This document shows, piece by piece, positions 42,543-50,118 of a stretch of 64,000 nucleotides of DNA. How positions within the stretch are numbered: the first letter of the stretch is position 1; every line of letters starts with the position of its first letter. Below the pieces are notes generated by a model. It was not told where the DNA came from and searched no databases. It was given only the letters and a program-made list of their open reading frames with translations. Source of the DNA: Chitinophaga niabensis. Its GTDB lineage: Bacteria > Bacteroidota > Bacteroidia > Chitinophagales > Chitinophagaceae. The position numbers and the translations under genes were made by a program. Location of the stretch: contig JAFIGY010000012.1 in the NCBI GenBank assembly GCA_017849435.1, positions 434,001 through 498,000 of the forward strand, in the 5' to 3' direction.

Positions 42543-43709
42543 TTACCCCCGAAAAATATGTTCGAATATCTGTTTGTCTGCATTGGAAAAAGACCGGCCT
42601 TTCAATTCCATCCATGCCGCGGCATCCCGCATGGCTTCTTCCAGCCGGTAACGCTCCCTGTTTTGGCTGCCGCCCCAGCTGAAGGAGGGCACATACTTGG
42701 GCGGAAAATCGCTGCCGAATACATTACAGGAAACGCCAATGACGGTACCGGTGTTGAACATGGTGTTGATACCGCATCGGCTGTGATCACCCATTAAAAC
42801 CCCGCATTTGTTGCCAGCCGGCCAGGCTTCTTCTTTGGCTTCCATCCATATACGCACTTCCTGGGCATTGTTCTTCATATTGGAGCAGGAGGTATTGGCA
42901 CCCAGGTTGCACCATTCCCCGATGACTGCGTCACCCAGATAGCCGTCATGCCCTTTGTTGGAATGGTCGAACATCACGGAATTCTTGATCTCTCCGCCGG
43001 CTACACACCGGTTGCCGATAGAGGTGGCGCCGTAAATGCGCGTTCCCATTTTGAGCACAGCACCTTCACCCATTCCGAAGGGACCACGGATGAGGCAGCC
43101 TTCCATTACCTGTGCATCTTTCCCGATGTAGATCGGACCGGTGGTGGCATTCAGCATACTGCATTCAACAACAGCGCCGGGTTCTATAAATACCTGCGCT
43201 GCATTGAAAACCCGATTGGTTGCGGAAATGGGGGCAGAGGTACGGTCTTTGGTGAGCAGGGCAAAATCATCACGAATAGCCTGATCGTTATGCCATGTGA
43301 TATGCCAGGGCCGGTCTATGCGTAGTATATCTCCTTCGAGATCAATGCGGGGCTGAGCGGAGGTGGCAAAAAAATCGTTGCCGTTAATGGCTTTTACGAT
43401 AAGCCGGCCGTTGCTGTATAATTCCTGGCCTTTCTCCAGGTTTTTGATCGCCTTCAGCAACGGAGCAGAAGGCAATACATGTCCGTTCAGCAGAATCGTG
43501 GTATCGTTCTGCGGGGCTTTGGCCAGTGGGAATTTCTCCTGCAGGTAATCCATCGTGAAGTAGCTGATAGGAGAGGCTTGCAGCGCTTTTTCCCATTTTT
43601 CGCGGATAGTCAGCAGCCCTACTCTGAAAGCGGCCACGGGCCGGGTATGGGAGAATGGGAATAACTGATCGCGTTCTGGTGTGTCAAACAGGATGTAATG
43701 CGGGTTCAT
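42543..43709 (-). CDS. Alternate GlmU: putative sugar nucleotidyltransferase with left-handed beta-helix
   Basis: A 388-residue protein matching the alternate bacterial GlmU type found in Bacteroidota. The N-terminal part (MNPHYILFDTPERDQLFPFSHTRPVAAFRVGLLTIREKWE) is a divergent nucleotidyltransferase start with R-P-V-A-A-F-R-V-G in place of the usual G-G-x-G-T-R. The C-terminal half has hexapeptide repeats of a left-handed beta-helix (for example IEPGAVVECSMLNATTGPIYIGKDAQVMEGCLIRG and CVAGGEIKNSVMFDHSNKGHDGYLGDAVIGEWCNLGANT). It probably makes UDP-N-acetylglucosamine for peptidoglycan and LPS; the reaction is inferred from the family. Confidence 0.85.
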   Translation of the reverse strand: MNPHYILFDTPERDQLFPFSHTRPVAAFRVGLLTIREKWEKALQASPISYFTMDYLQEKFPLAKAPQNDTTILLNGHVLPSAPLLKAIKNLEKGQELYSNGRLIVKAINGNDFFATSAQPRIDLEGDILRIDRPWHITWHNDQAIRDDFALLTKDRTSAPISATNRVFNAAQVFIEPGAVVECSMLNATTGPIYIGKDAQVMEGCLIRGPFGMGEGAVLKMGTRIYGATSIGNRCVAGGEIKNSVMFDHSNKGHDGYLGDAVIGEWCNLGANTSCSNMKNNAQEVRIWMEAKEEAWPAGNKCGVLMGDHSRCGINTMFNTGTVIGVSCNVFGSDFPPKYVPSFSWGGSQNRERYRLEEAMRDAAAWMELKGRSFSNADKQIFEHIFRG

Positions 43710-43730
43710 ACCCGGCTAAAATAAAGAAAT

Positions 43731-43752
43731 CCCGCCGATAATAACCGGCGGG
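43731..43752 (-). terminator. Hairpin after the L31 gene
   Basis: CCCGCCG pairs with CGGCGGG across an eight-base loop, followed on the minus strand by a T-rich stretch. It lies 24 bases past the L31 stop and may act as a terminator before the GlmU gene. Confidence 0.65.
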
Positions 43753-43776
43753 ACCCTCAAAATATTTACATACGGC

Positions 43777-44031
43777 TTATTTAGCGTCTTTCTTGTAACG
43801 TTTGTTGAATTTGTCGATACGACCAGCGGTATCAACCAGCACGTTCTTGCCAGTATAGAAAGGATGAGAAGTATTGGAGATCTCAAGCTTTACCAAAGGA
43901 TACTCGTTACCGTCTTCCCATTTGATGGTCTCACGGGAAGGAGTGGTGGAACGGCTCAAAAAGCTATGTCCGTTAGACATATCTTTAAACACTACGAATC
44001 TATAATTTTCCGGATGAATTCCCTGTTTCAT
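43777..44031 (-). CDS. Type B 50S ribosomal protein L31
   Basis: An 84-residue ribosomal protein. [30 protein letters not shown] and [30 protein letters not shown] match type B L31. It lacks the four zinc-binding cysteines of type A, so it is the zinc-free form. It has its own promoter at 44058-44088. Confidence 0.96.
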   Translation of the reverse strand: MKQGIHPENYRFVVFKDMSNGHSFLSRSTTPSRETIKWEDGNEYPLVKLEISNTSHPFYTGKNVLVDTAGRIDKFNKRYKKDAK

Positions 44032-44057
44032 ATCAATAAGTTAATAAATACAGAGCG

Positions 44058-44088
44058 CAAAGGTAATAGATATTTTTTAAACAGACAA
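44058..44088 (-). promoter_or_regulatory. Promoter of the L31 gene
   Basis: On the minus strand TTG (44086-44088, -33) and TACCTTTG (44058-44065, -7) are 20 bases apart. The start of transcription would be about 20 bases before the ATG. Confidence 0.68.
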
Positions 44089-44096
44089 GAAAATCT

Positions 44097-44588
44097 CTAG
44101 TTTTTCATATTCACATATTGCAGCGGGATACCCAGGTTCGCTTCCCGGCACTTCTGTATAACTTCCTGTAAATCATCTATTTTCTTTCCCGTTACCCGTA
44201 CAATATCGTCCATAATGGCGGCCTGCACTTTCAGTCCCGCGTCTTTGATCAGCTTCACGATCTTTTTGGCATCCTCCTGTTTGATCCCGTTCCGGACAGG
44301 TATTTCTTTTTTGTACACTTTCCCGCTCTGGTAGGGTTCCTTGCTCTGGTCATAGATCGAAGCGTCAAGACCCTGGCGCATGGTGCGACTGATCAATACT
44401 TCTATGACCTGGTTCAGTTTCATATCGCTTTCCACCTCCAGTTTCAGGACCAGTTCTTTTTTATCAAGCTCAATGCTTACGTGAGATCCCTTGAAGTCGT
44501 AACGGCCGGTGATCTCCTTCTTGACGGTGTTAATGGCGTTGTCCAGGGTTTGTACGTCTATTTTGCTCACAATGTCGAAAGACGGCAT
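44097..44588 (-). CDS. YajQ-family nucleotide-binding protein
   Basis: A 163-residue protein matching YajQ/UPF0234. The start MPSFDIVSKIDVQTLDNAINTVKKEITGRYDFKG and the end EVIQKCREANLGIPLQYVNMKN are family hallmarks. YajQ relatives bind cyclic di-GMP in Xanthomonas and interact with RNA in other bacteria; the ligand here is not shown. The ATG at 44588 is used; a longer open frame upstream would cover its -7 box at 44620. Confidence 0.94.
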   Translation of the reverse strand: MPSFDIVSKIDVQTLDNAINTVKKEITGRYDFKGSHVSIELDKKELVLKLEVESDMKLNQVIEVLISRTMRQGLDASIYDQSKEPYQSGKVYKKEIPVRNGIKQEDAKKIVKLIKDAGLKVQAAIMDDIVRVTGKKIDDLQEVIQKCREANLGIPLQYVNMKN

Positions 44589-44619
44589 AAACGGGTTTTT
44601 AATGATGAATAACGAGGAG

Positions 44620-44627
44620 CAAATATA
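44620..44627 (-). promoter_or_regulatory. -7 box for the YajQ-like gene
   Basis: Minus-strand TATATTTG matches TAnnTTTG and predicts a leader of about 25 bases. Confidence 0.52.
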
Positions 44628-44715
44628 AGAAAAAACCGCCACCGGTATCGGTAGCGGCCTGATGTTGATAGAATGGCGACGAATTGGTTAGCATGGACGG
44701 TTAAAGAGCAAGGCT

Positions 44716-47124
44716 TTAACGGTTTGTCCTGCTGGAATCACGATGCGTGCTCGCATCGATATGCAGGTTGTTTTTATTACCTTTTATTATAACGTTATCA
44801 TCTTTAAGATATTGCTCATACTTCTTTTTTATATCATTTGTCTGCTTCACCCCGTTGATAAAAAGATCATTTCCTTTTTTCTCCACGGAGAATTCGCCAT
44901 TGCGGTCGATGAGACGGTCATTTTCCATCCCCTGCAGCATTTCCCGGTATTTGATGTTGGTTTCCCGGGCTTTGGCAGCCTCTTTAAACGCTTTTTCCCG
45001 GTCCTTCATGGCCTGTTCCCTTTGACGTTGATCTACTTTAAGGGCCTCATCCCTTTCCTTCATGGATCTTTCCCTGGCGTGCTGCGTATCTCTCAGGACT
45101 TTATCCCTTTCCTTCATGTGTGTTCCTCTTGAGCGTTCGGCTTCTTTCATTGCAAGATCTCTGTTCCGCATGGCTTCCGTCCGCTCATGCCGGGCTTCCC
45201 CGGATGCTTTCTTCTGTTCGTCGTTCCACTTGTCTTCATGCTCCTTCATTTGCCTGCGATAGATATTCATCGTATGCTCCTGTTCTTTCTTTATTTTTTT
45301 CCAGTCGATCTTGTCGAAACTTTTCTTCATCTCGCTTTGCATCTTCTTCCAGTCCACATCTTTCATATGCTGTTTCATCTCTTCGCTGATCTTCTCCCAC
45401 TGGATCTTGTTCATCTGATTCTGTACATCATGGTTCATCTTGTTCCAATCCACATTCTTCATGCTTTCAGCAATCTGTTTGTTCACTTTTTCCCAGTCTA
45501 CTTTCTTCATGCTTTCTTCCATATCTGCACCCATCTTGTCCCAGTTCATGTTCTTCATGGCCTTCTCGGCCTGTTTCATGGCTTCATCCATCTGAGCTTT
45601 GTTGTAGTCAAAGTTGAAGGTTTTAAAGTATTGCTGTGCGTTCTGCATGCGGATATAATCTTCTTCCATCCGCTTACGGTCTGCTTCCGGCATTTCGGCA
45701 ATGCTATTGTAAGATTTTTCCACGCCGTTTTCATCCCGGATGATAATCTTTTTGCCACGGGGAACGGTAGTGTCTCCATTGAAGCTGTAACTGTAGTTGA
45801 TATTGACTGGCAGACTATTACTATGGTTATACCCGTAGCTGAAGTTAAAGGCGGGTGTGGGCGGAATAGGCGGAATAGGCGGAGTTGGCGGAACGGCTGG
45901 TACCGGTAGCGGCGCTGCTTCCGGCAGGGGAGCCGGTTCCGGTTTGGCGGCAGGTTGCGGCACTATGGAAGCCGGTGCAGGTAAAGGTTTGGGTGCTGCG
46001 GTGGGCGGAAGGGGAGCACTGGGTGGAGCTGGCGGCATGGGAATAGTATCGCAGGCGAGCAGTTCCGTTGTTTTTTTACGTTCTTTCTTTTCTGCTTTAT
46101 GTCCCGGATTGAGCCAGGCAATGGAAACCATGCCGGTTACAATGATCAGTAAAGCAAGCAGGCGTTGGCTATAGTTGAGATTTTTCGTTTTCATTTCCAT
46201 GATGCGTTTGATGCGATGAAATAAATGGTGTTTATCATCTGCAACCGCCATGGCCATCGGGTTCGCTGTTAACCGGTATTCTTCCAGCGCCACCAATGCT
46301 TTGGCATAATGCAGGGGCTGTACCGTTCCGGCAATCACCAGATCGTCACAGCAGTGTTCCCTTTCCAGCCGGATGTTCTTGGATATCCACCATACGAAAG
46401 GATTAAAGAAGAGGATTGTTTCAACAATGGATTGGAAGATATTCAACAGGTAATCATTGCGTTTGATATGTGCCAGTTCATGCAGGAGGATGGCCTCGAG
46501 CTGATCCGGACTAAGATTGTTGACCATAGCGGCCGGGAGCAGGATAACGGGACGAAGGAAACCGATCATCACGGGTACCTGCAGATGTTGGGAAATGAAG
46601 AGTTGTACTTTGCGGGTAACACCCATGTGTCCGGCAAGCTTTGCCAGGTGCTCATCCCAGGGCATACCCATGGAAGAGAGCCCCTGCCGGCGTATCTGAC
46701 GCAACTGGGCGAGATCGAAGCACAGTTTGATGGTCATGATCGTTACACCAATGATATAGATGGCTACCAGGAATGGGAAGTAAACTTCCATACCCGGTAT
46801 CGCTGTTTGCAGCCCGCTTTGCCTCGGCAGTTGTTCCGTTGCGGCAGCTACTGTTACCGGATCCCAGCTCATGGAGATATTACGGATAGCGCGTGCTTCC
46901 CGGGCCACGCTCAGCTGGCTGAAGAAAGTGGTCATAAACCATCCCGCAATCCCTGCAAGGGAAAGGAGAGACAAATGGTATTTGATGGCAGCAGCGGCCA
47001 TGGGCCACATTTTCAGCACAATGCGAAGGCAGGCGAAAACAAGGAATGCCTGCCAGAAAGAGTGCAGTAACGTCCAGCCAAAGGCGCGGATCAGGTCAGT
47101 GGTAAAAGGATGCAACGAGGTCAT
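44716..47124 (-). CDS. M56-family (BlaR1-like) membrane metallopeptidase with repeat-rich C-terminal half
   Basis: An 802-residue protein. Residues 1-340 are a BlaR1/MecR1-type peptidase: four membrane segments and the zinc motif H215-E-L-A-H219, with EREHCCDD near 254-261 supplying the third ligand. In that family, such a protease senses a signal and inactivates its BlaI-type repressor, whose gene lies 12 bases upstream. Instead of a beta-lactam-sensing domain, residues 361-424 are Pro-rich, 528-623 hold six tryptophans exactly 16 residues apart, and 652-723 are four repeats of 18 residues (MKERDxAL... type). The C-terminal half probably projects as a long helical stalk. Signal and target unknown. 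Confidence 0.85.
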   Translation of the reverse strand: MTSLHPFTTDLIRAFGWTLLHSFWQAFLVFACLRIVLKMWPMAAAAIKYHLSLLSLAGIAGWFMTTFFSQLSVAREARAIRNISMSWDPVTVAAATEQLPRQSGLQTAIPGMEVYFPFLVAIYIIGVTIMTIKLCFDLAQLRQIRRQGLSSMGMPWDEHLAKLAGHMGVTRKVQLFISQHLQVPVMIGFLRPVILLPAAMVNNLSPDQLEAILLHELAHIKRNDYLLNIFQSIVETILFFNPFVWWISKNIRLEREHCCDDLVIAGTVQPLHYAKALVALEEYRLTANPMAMAVADDKHHLFHRIKRIMEMKTKNLNYSQRLLALLIIVTGMVSIAWLNPGHKAEKKERKKTTELLACDTIPMPPAPPSAPLPPTAAPKPLPAPASIVPQPAAKPEPAPLPEAAPLPVPAVPPTPPIPPIPPTPAFNFSYGYNHSNSLPVNINYSYSFNGDTTVPRGKKIIIRDENGVEKSYNSIAEMPEADRKRMEEDYIRMQNAQQYFKTFNFDYNKAQMDEAMKQAEKAMKNMNWDKMGADMEESMKKVDWEKVNKQIAESMKNVDWNKMNHDVQNQMNKIQWEKISEEMKQHMKDVDWKKMQSEMKKSFDKIDWKKIKKEQEHTMNIYRRQMKEHEDKWNDEQKKASGEARHERTEAMRNRDLAMKEAERSRGTHMKERDKVLRDTQHARERSMKERDEALKVDQRQREQAMKDREKAFKEAAKARETNIKYREMLQGMENDRLIDRNGEFSVEKKGNDLFINGVKQTNDIKKKYEQYLKDDNVIIKGNKNNLHIDASTHRDSSRTNR
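44956..45171 (-). repeat. Four 54-base (18-residue) tandem repeats in the M56 gene
   Basis: Residues 652-723: units begin MRNRDLAMKEAERS, MKERDKVLRDTQHA, MKERDEALKVDQRQ and MKDREKAFKEAAKA, each exactly 18 residues, followed by a partial IKYREML. Eighteen residues are five turns of an alpha-helix. Confidence 0.85.
45256..45543 (-). repeat. Six 48-base (16-residue) tandem repeats in the M56 gene
   Basis: Tryptophans 528, 544, 560, 576, 592 and 608 are exactly 16 residues apart. Typical units read WEKVNKQIAESMKNVD and WEKISEEMKQHMKDVD. Confidence 0.85.
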
Positions 47125-47136
47125 GGTACAAACATT

Positions 47137-47520
47137 TTATTGTTGCTTTTTTTCCATTTCGTTCAGGTATTGACGTATCTGGTCCAGTTCTTTGCGGGAA
47201 GAACGATGGTGGCCCAGCGCCTGCATCACAAGTTGTGTGGCGGAACCATTGTACACGGTGTCGATCATCTTGTTCAGCAGTTGTTGTTGCGTCTTCTCCC
47301 GGGAAACGTTCGCCTCGTAAATATGCGTTTTGGCGCTGGCATCCCTTTTCAACAGACCTTTTTCGTGCATGATCTGCATGAGTTTGAGGGTAGTGGTGTA
47401 ACCCGCTTCCTTGCTTTGCTCGAGTATTTCATGCACTTCCCGTACAGTGCTGGCCCCTCTTTCCCAGAGTATCCCCAATATTTCCAGTTCACTTTCCGTA
47501 GGCTTGATGTGCTTGTTCAT
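47137..47520 (-). CDS. BlaI/MecI/CopY-family transcriptional repressor
   Basis: A 127-residue winged-helix regulator. The DNA-binding half is KPTESELEILGILWERGASTVREVHEILEQSKEAGYTTTLKLMQIMHEKGLLKRD, as in BlaI, and the C-terminal helices (about 75-120) would form the dimer and carry the site cleaved or altered through the M56 partner. It is followed 12 bases later by the M56 gene. Two operator-like dyads frame its -7 box, consistent with self-repression. Confidence 0.94.
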   Translation of the reverse strand: MNKHIKPTESELEILGILWERGASTVREVHEILEQSKEAGYTTTLKLMQIMHEKGLLKRDASAKTHIYEANVSREKTQQQLLNKMIDTVYNGSATQLVMQALGHHRSSRKELDQIRQYLNEMEKKQQ

Positions 47521-47550
47521 GATGTGTATGTGTTACAATGATTCCTGTTG

Positions 47551-47590
47551 TACGAATATCTTCGTAAACAAATGTACGATAGTTTTCGTA
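47551..47590. promoter_or_regulatory. BlaI-gene control region: two dyads around the -7 box
   Basis: TACGAA-TATC-TTCGTA (47551-47566) is a perfect dyad, and TACGAT-AGTT-TTCGTA (47575-47590) is a near copy, with centres 24 bases apart. Minus-strand TACATTTG (47569-47576), an exact TAnnTTTG -7 box for the BlaI gene, lies between them. A repressor bound to either dyad would block transcription. Confidence 0.68.
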
Positions 47591-47614
47591 ATGACCAAAT
47601 GCCGGGACGTTTTT

Positions 47615-48502
47615 TTATATGGATGGTGAGGAGGGAGGAGGAGCGGAAGCCTGTCTCAATTGCTTCGTGGTCTGTTTACTACCGTCATGACTCCATCCCG
47701 GCGCATCGAACAGGTAATGCCAGGCATCCCGCCAGCTCCGGGCTTTGCGGAGATCTTTCCAGATATCGATCCACTCATGGGTAGCGATCCTGAATGGATT
47801 GTAGGTATGGATGTTCCGGGTGAGGCCATATACAGGACGTTCTTCCTCGGGCTGAAAAGTACCGAACATGCGGTCCCAGATGATGAGCACACCGGCGTGG
47901 TTCTTGTCCAGGTACTGCAGATCGGATGCATGATGCACACGGTGATGGGAGGGAGTATTGAAAATAAACTCAACGGGGCGGGGCAGTTTGCGGATAGCCT
48001 CCGTATGGATCCAGAACTGGTAAATAAGGCTGATGGCCTGCATGGTCATCACCATCGCAGGATGGAAGCCAAGGAAGGGCATCCAGATCCAGAAAAGGAA
48101 GGTGCCGGTGAGGTTGCCGGTCCAGTTCTGCCGCAGGGCGGTGGCCAGGTTATATTTTTGAGAAGAATGATGTACTACATGGGAAGCCCAGAAGAAGCGG
48201 ATGTTATGGCTGAAGCGGTGGAACCAGTAATAGGAGAAGTCATCGGCAAAAAAGCAGAGAACCCAAACCCACCACTGTCCCGGATCGAGGGTGAAGAGCC
48301 GGAATCGGTAAATGAAAGCGTATACGAGATAGATAATGCCTTTCGTGACCAGACCGACGGCTACGTTGCCCAGCCCCATCGCGATGCTGCTGAACGCATC
48401 TTTCGCTTCATAAAGATGGCGGTGATCCCACGCGGAGAAGATGACTTCCGCAAGCAGCAGCAGTACAAAACCCGGAATGGCAAAGTGGATGAGATCGGGC
48501 AC
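47615..48502 (-). CDS. Sterol desaturase/fatty acid hydroxylase family membrane protein
   Basis: A 295-residue membrane enzyme with three histidine clusters that bind two irons: HRFSH, HVVHHSS and HHRVHHA, in FSYYWFHRFSHNIRFFWASHVVHHSSQKYN and FNTPSHHRVHHASDLQYLDKNHAG. It likely hydroxylates or desaturates a lipid. The start is a GTG at 48502 (MPDLIHFAIPGFVLLLLAEV), which gives the expected first membrane segment; no in-frame ATG is close. The last about 25 residues are a Ser/Pro-rich tail. An AATTACG repeat sits just upstream. Confidence 0.92.
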   Translation of the reverse strand: MPDLIHFAIPGFVLLLLAEVIFSAWDHRHLYEAKDAFSSIAMGLGNVAVGLVTKGIIYLVYAFIYRFRLFTLDPGQWWVWVLCFFADDFSYYWFHRFSHNIRFFWASHVVHHSSQKYNLATALRQNWTGNLTGTFLFWIWMPFLGFHPAMVMTMQAISLIYQFWIHTEAIRKLPRPVEFIFNTPSHHRVHHASDLQYLDKNHAGVLIIWDRMFGTFQPEEERPVYGLTRNIHTYNPFRIATHEWIDIWKDLRKARSWRDAWHYLFDAPGWSHDGSKQTTKQLRQASAPPPSSPSI

Positions 48503-48510
48503 GGGCAGTA

Positions 48511-48530
48511 GTAATTACGAATTACGAATG
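48511..48530. repeat. AATTACGAATTACG repeat upstream of the desaturase gene
   Basis: Inverse-orientation copy of the AATTCGTAATT unit, eight bases beyond the GTG start of the desaturase gene. It can pair with the copy at 48584-48602. Confidence 0.6.
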
Positions 48531-48583
48531 ACAGATGATATTCTTCCTGCCAAAAGTTACTGATTTTATATGATACCACCCAC

Positions 48584-48602
48584 AATTCGTAATTCGTAAT
48601 TG
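48584..48602. repeat. AATTCGTAATTCGTAATTG repeat after the small outer-membrane protein gene
   Basis: Lies two bases past the minus-strand stop at 48605. It contains two direct AATTCGT heptamers. Confidence 0.6.
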
Positions 48603-48604
48603 AC

Positions 48605-49216
48605 TCAGAACTTCCCTGCCTTGATCGTAAAATGGGCGGCGGGACCGCTTAGCTTTTGATCTGTGATACCCTGCGAGGAAGAACCCGTTACAAAACGGTA
48701 AGATCCGCCTATACCGATGCGCAGGTAGGAGGTAATGTTCATTTCAAAATTGACATGTGGTTCCGCAACGAAAAAGCCGCTGTAATCCTGTGTGGTGTTC
48801 TGATCGTATCCTTTATACCGCTCGTTCTTCATCACGCCGCCGCCGCCGATAAGGGCGCCCACGGCGGTATGGAAGAGTTTATTGGATTTGAAAGTGTATT
48901 CGGGTACAAAACCGGTATACCACATGTTCCAATACAGGGCCGGATCGGATGTATTGGTACGTGGTGCTTCGATATTGTTCACCAGCGCGTAGGCGCCTGC
49001 GCCCAGCATGAGTTTGCTGTTGAGCATAACACCGGCATATCCGCCCAGCAGCACGCCCATCTTGTCATCAAACGTGGTGAACTTGATAGTGGGAGCGCCG
49101 AATCCGCCTACCCGCACTCTTCCGTTGTTATGCAGACTTTCGATCTGCTGTTGCGCGAAGCCGCTGTGGGCGAGGAGCAGGGCAGCGGCGGCCAGGAATA
49201 ATTTCGTCTTTCTCAT
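48605..49216 (-). CDS. Small exported outer-membrane beta-barrel-like protein
   Basis: A 203-residue protein with a signal peptide (MRKTKLFLAAAALLLAHSGFAQ) and alternating beta-strand pattern: VRVGGFGAPTIKFTTFDDKMGVLLGGYAGVMLN, LMLGAGAYALVNNI, YLRIGIGGSYRFVTG, and a final strand ending in HFTIKAGKF with the terminal aromatic F typical of outer-membrane proteins. It lies downstream of the DUF4249 and TonB receptor genes on the same strand with a 21-base gap, so the three probably form one operon. Confidence 0.75.
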   Translation of the reverse strand: MRKTKLFLAAAALLLAHSGFAQQQIESLHNNGRVRVGGFGAPTIKFTTFDDKMGVLLGGYAGVMLNSKLMLGAGAYALVNNIEAPRTNTSDPALYWNMWYTGFVPEYTFKSNKLFHTAVGALIGGGGVMKNERYKGYDQNTTQDYSGFFVAEPHVNFEMNITSYLRIGIGGSYRFVTGSSSQGITDQKLSGPAAHFTIKAGKF

Positions 49217-49237
49217 ATTACGCTGTCTTTATGATGT

Positions 49238-50107
49238 TTAACGAACAAGCTTACTCTTGATCTTTACACCGGAAGCACCGAACCATCCCAGTACACGGTT
49301 CTGGCTGGCGGGATTGGTATTCTGCAGGTTGGTTTCCACGTTCTCCAGTATCTTGGCGAAAAGGCCGCCGTTATCGAGCATGGATTGTACGTGCGTGAGG
49401 AAAGTATGGCTCTTCTTGGTAACGGACGCCAGGCGTACGATGACGGTTTCATTGAGCTGGTAAGGTCTTTGACCGTCTGTGATGCCTTCACTGATGGGGA
49501 TAATGAACGCAACGCTGTCAGCGGTGTTTTCGTTAAATGCGCCGTCTATCGCAAATACATCGCGTACGCGATGGCTGAAGTCGTTACGATAGCTGCGGAT
49601 CCAGTAATAGTCCGTAGCACCCGCGAGGTCTCTGCCGAAGAAGCGGGCGTAGTAGCCTTCTTTACCGCTCTGGGCATCTTCTTTCTTCTTGAACTCCAGC
49701 GTGATGGAATCTATTTCCGGTACGCGTTTGATGGTATCGATGGCTTCGAATACATCTGTTTTAAGCTCTACACGGAGTTTGTACGCATGGTTCAGCGTGC
49801 CGATGCTTTTGCCCGCACCAGGGTCATGGCTGTATACGCCGTTGGCGAAGGTGAACGGGTAAGTCTGCCCGTTGGTGAGATCGGTCAAAGTAATGATGGC
49901 GTCGCTTACAACAGGCGCGGGTTGCGTACTGGTGTAGGGAACGGTTTGGGTGAGCCGGATCTCCTGCCTGCCCGGCGCATCCGTGATCCAGGCATCTACC
50001 ACGGTGTAGGTTTTGCCTTTCGGCACTTCCACGTCTATAACATCTTCACACGCCGTAAAAGCAACGGCAGCGGTGAATATGGCGAGTATGTTGACAATCC
50101 TTTTCAT
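49238..50107 (-). CDS. DUF4249 lipoprotein paired with a TonB receptor
   Basis: A 289-residue protein with signal peptide and lipid-attachment Cys20 (AAVAFTACEDVIDVEVPKG). The mature part follows the DUF4249 pattern: TYTVVDAWITDAPGRQEIRLTQTVPYTSTQPAPVVSDAIITLTDL, then KSIGTLNHAYKLRVELKTDVFEAIDTIKRVPEIDSI. It starts 11 bases downstream of the TonB receptor gene, the usual arrangement for this family. Probably a surface or periplasmic partner of the receptor; ligand unknown. Confidence 0.85.
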   Translation of the reverse strand: MKRIVNILAIFTAAVAFTACEDVIDVEVPKGKTYTVVDAWITDAPGRQEIRLTQTVPYTSTQPAPVVSDAIITLTDLTNGQTYPFTFANGVYSHDPGAGKSIGTLNHAYKLRVELKTDVFEAIDTIKRVPEIDSITLEFKKKEDAQSGKEGYYARFFGRDLAGATDYYWIRSYRNDFSHRVRDVFAIDGAFNENTADSVAFIIPISEGITDGQRPYQLNETVIVRLASVTKKSHTFLTHVQSMLDNGGLFAKILENVETNLQNTNPASQNRVLGWFGASGVKIKSKLVR

Positions 50108-50118
50108 GCTTGCTGTGT

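Noticed and set aside
45853-46044. Short GC-rich repeats (GGCGGAATAGGCGGAATAGG) that could suggest a DNA repeat or array.
   Set aside because: They encode the Pro-rich linker of the M56 protein in frame, so they are coding repeats and not a CRISPR or other DNA element.
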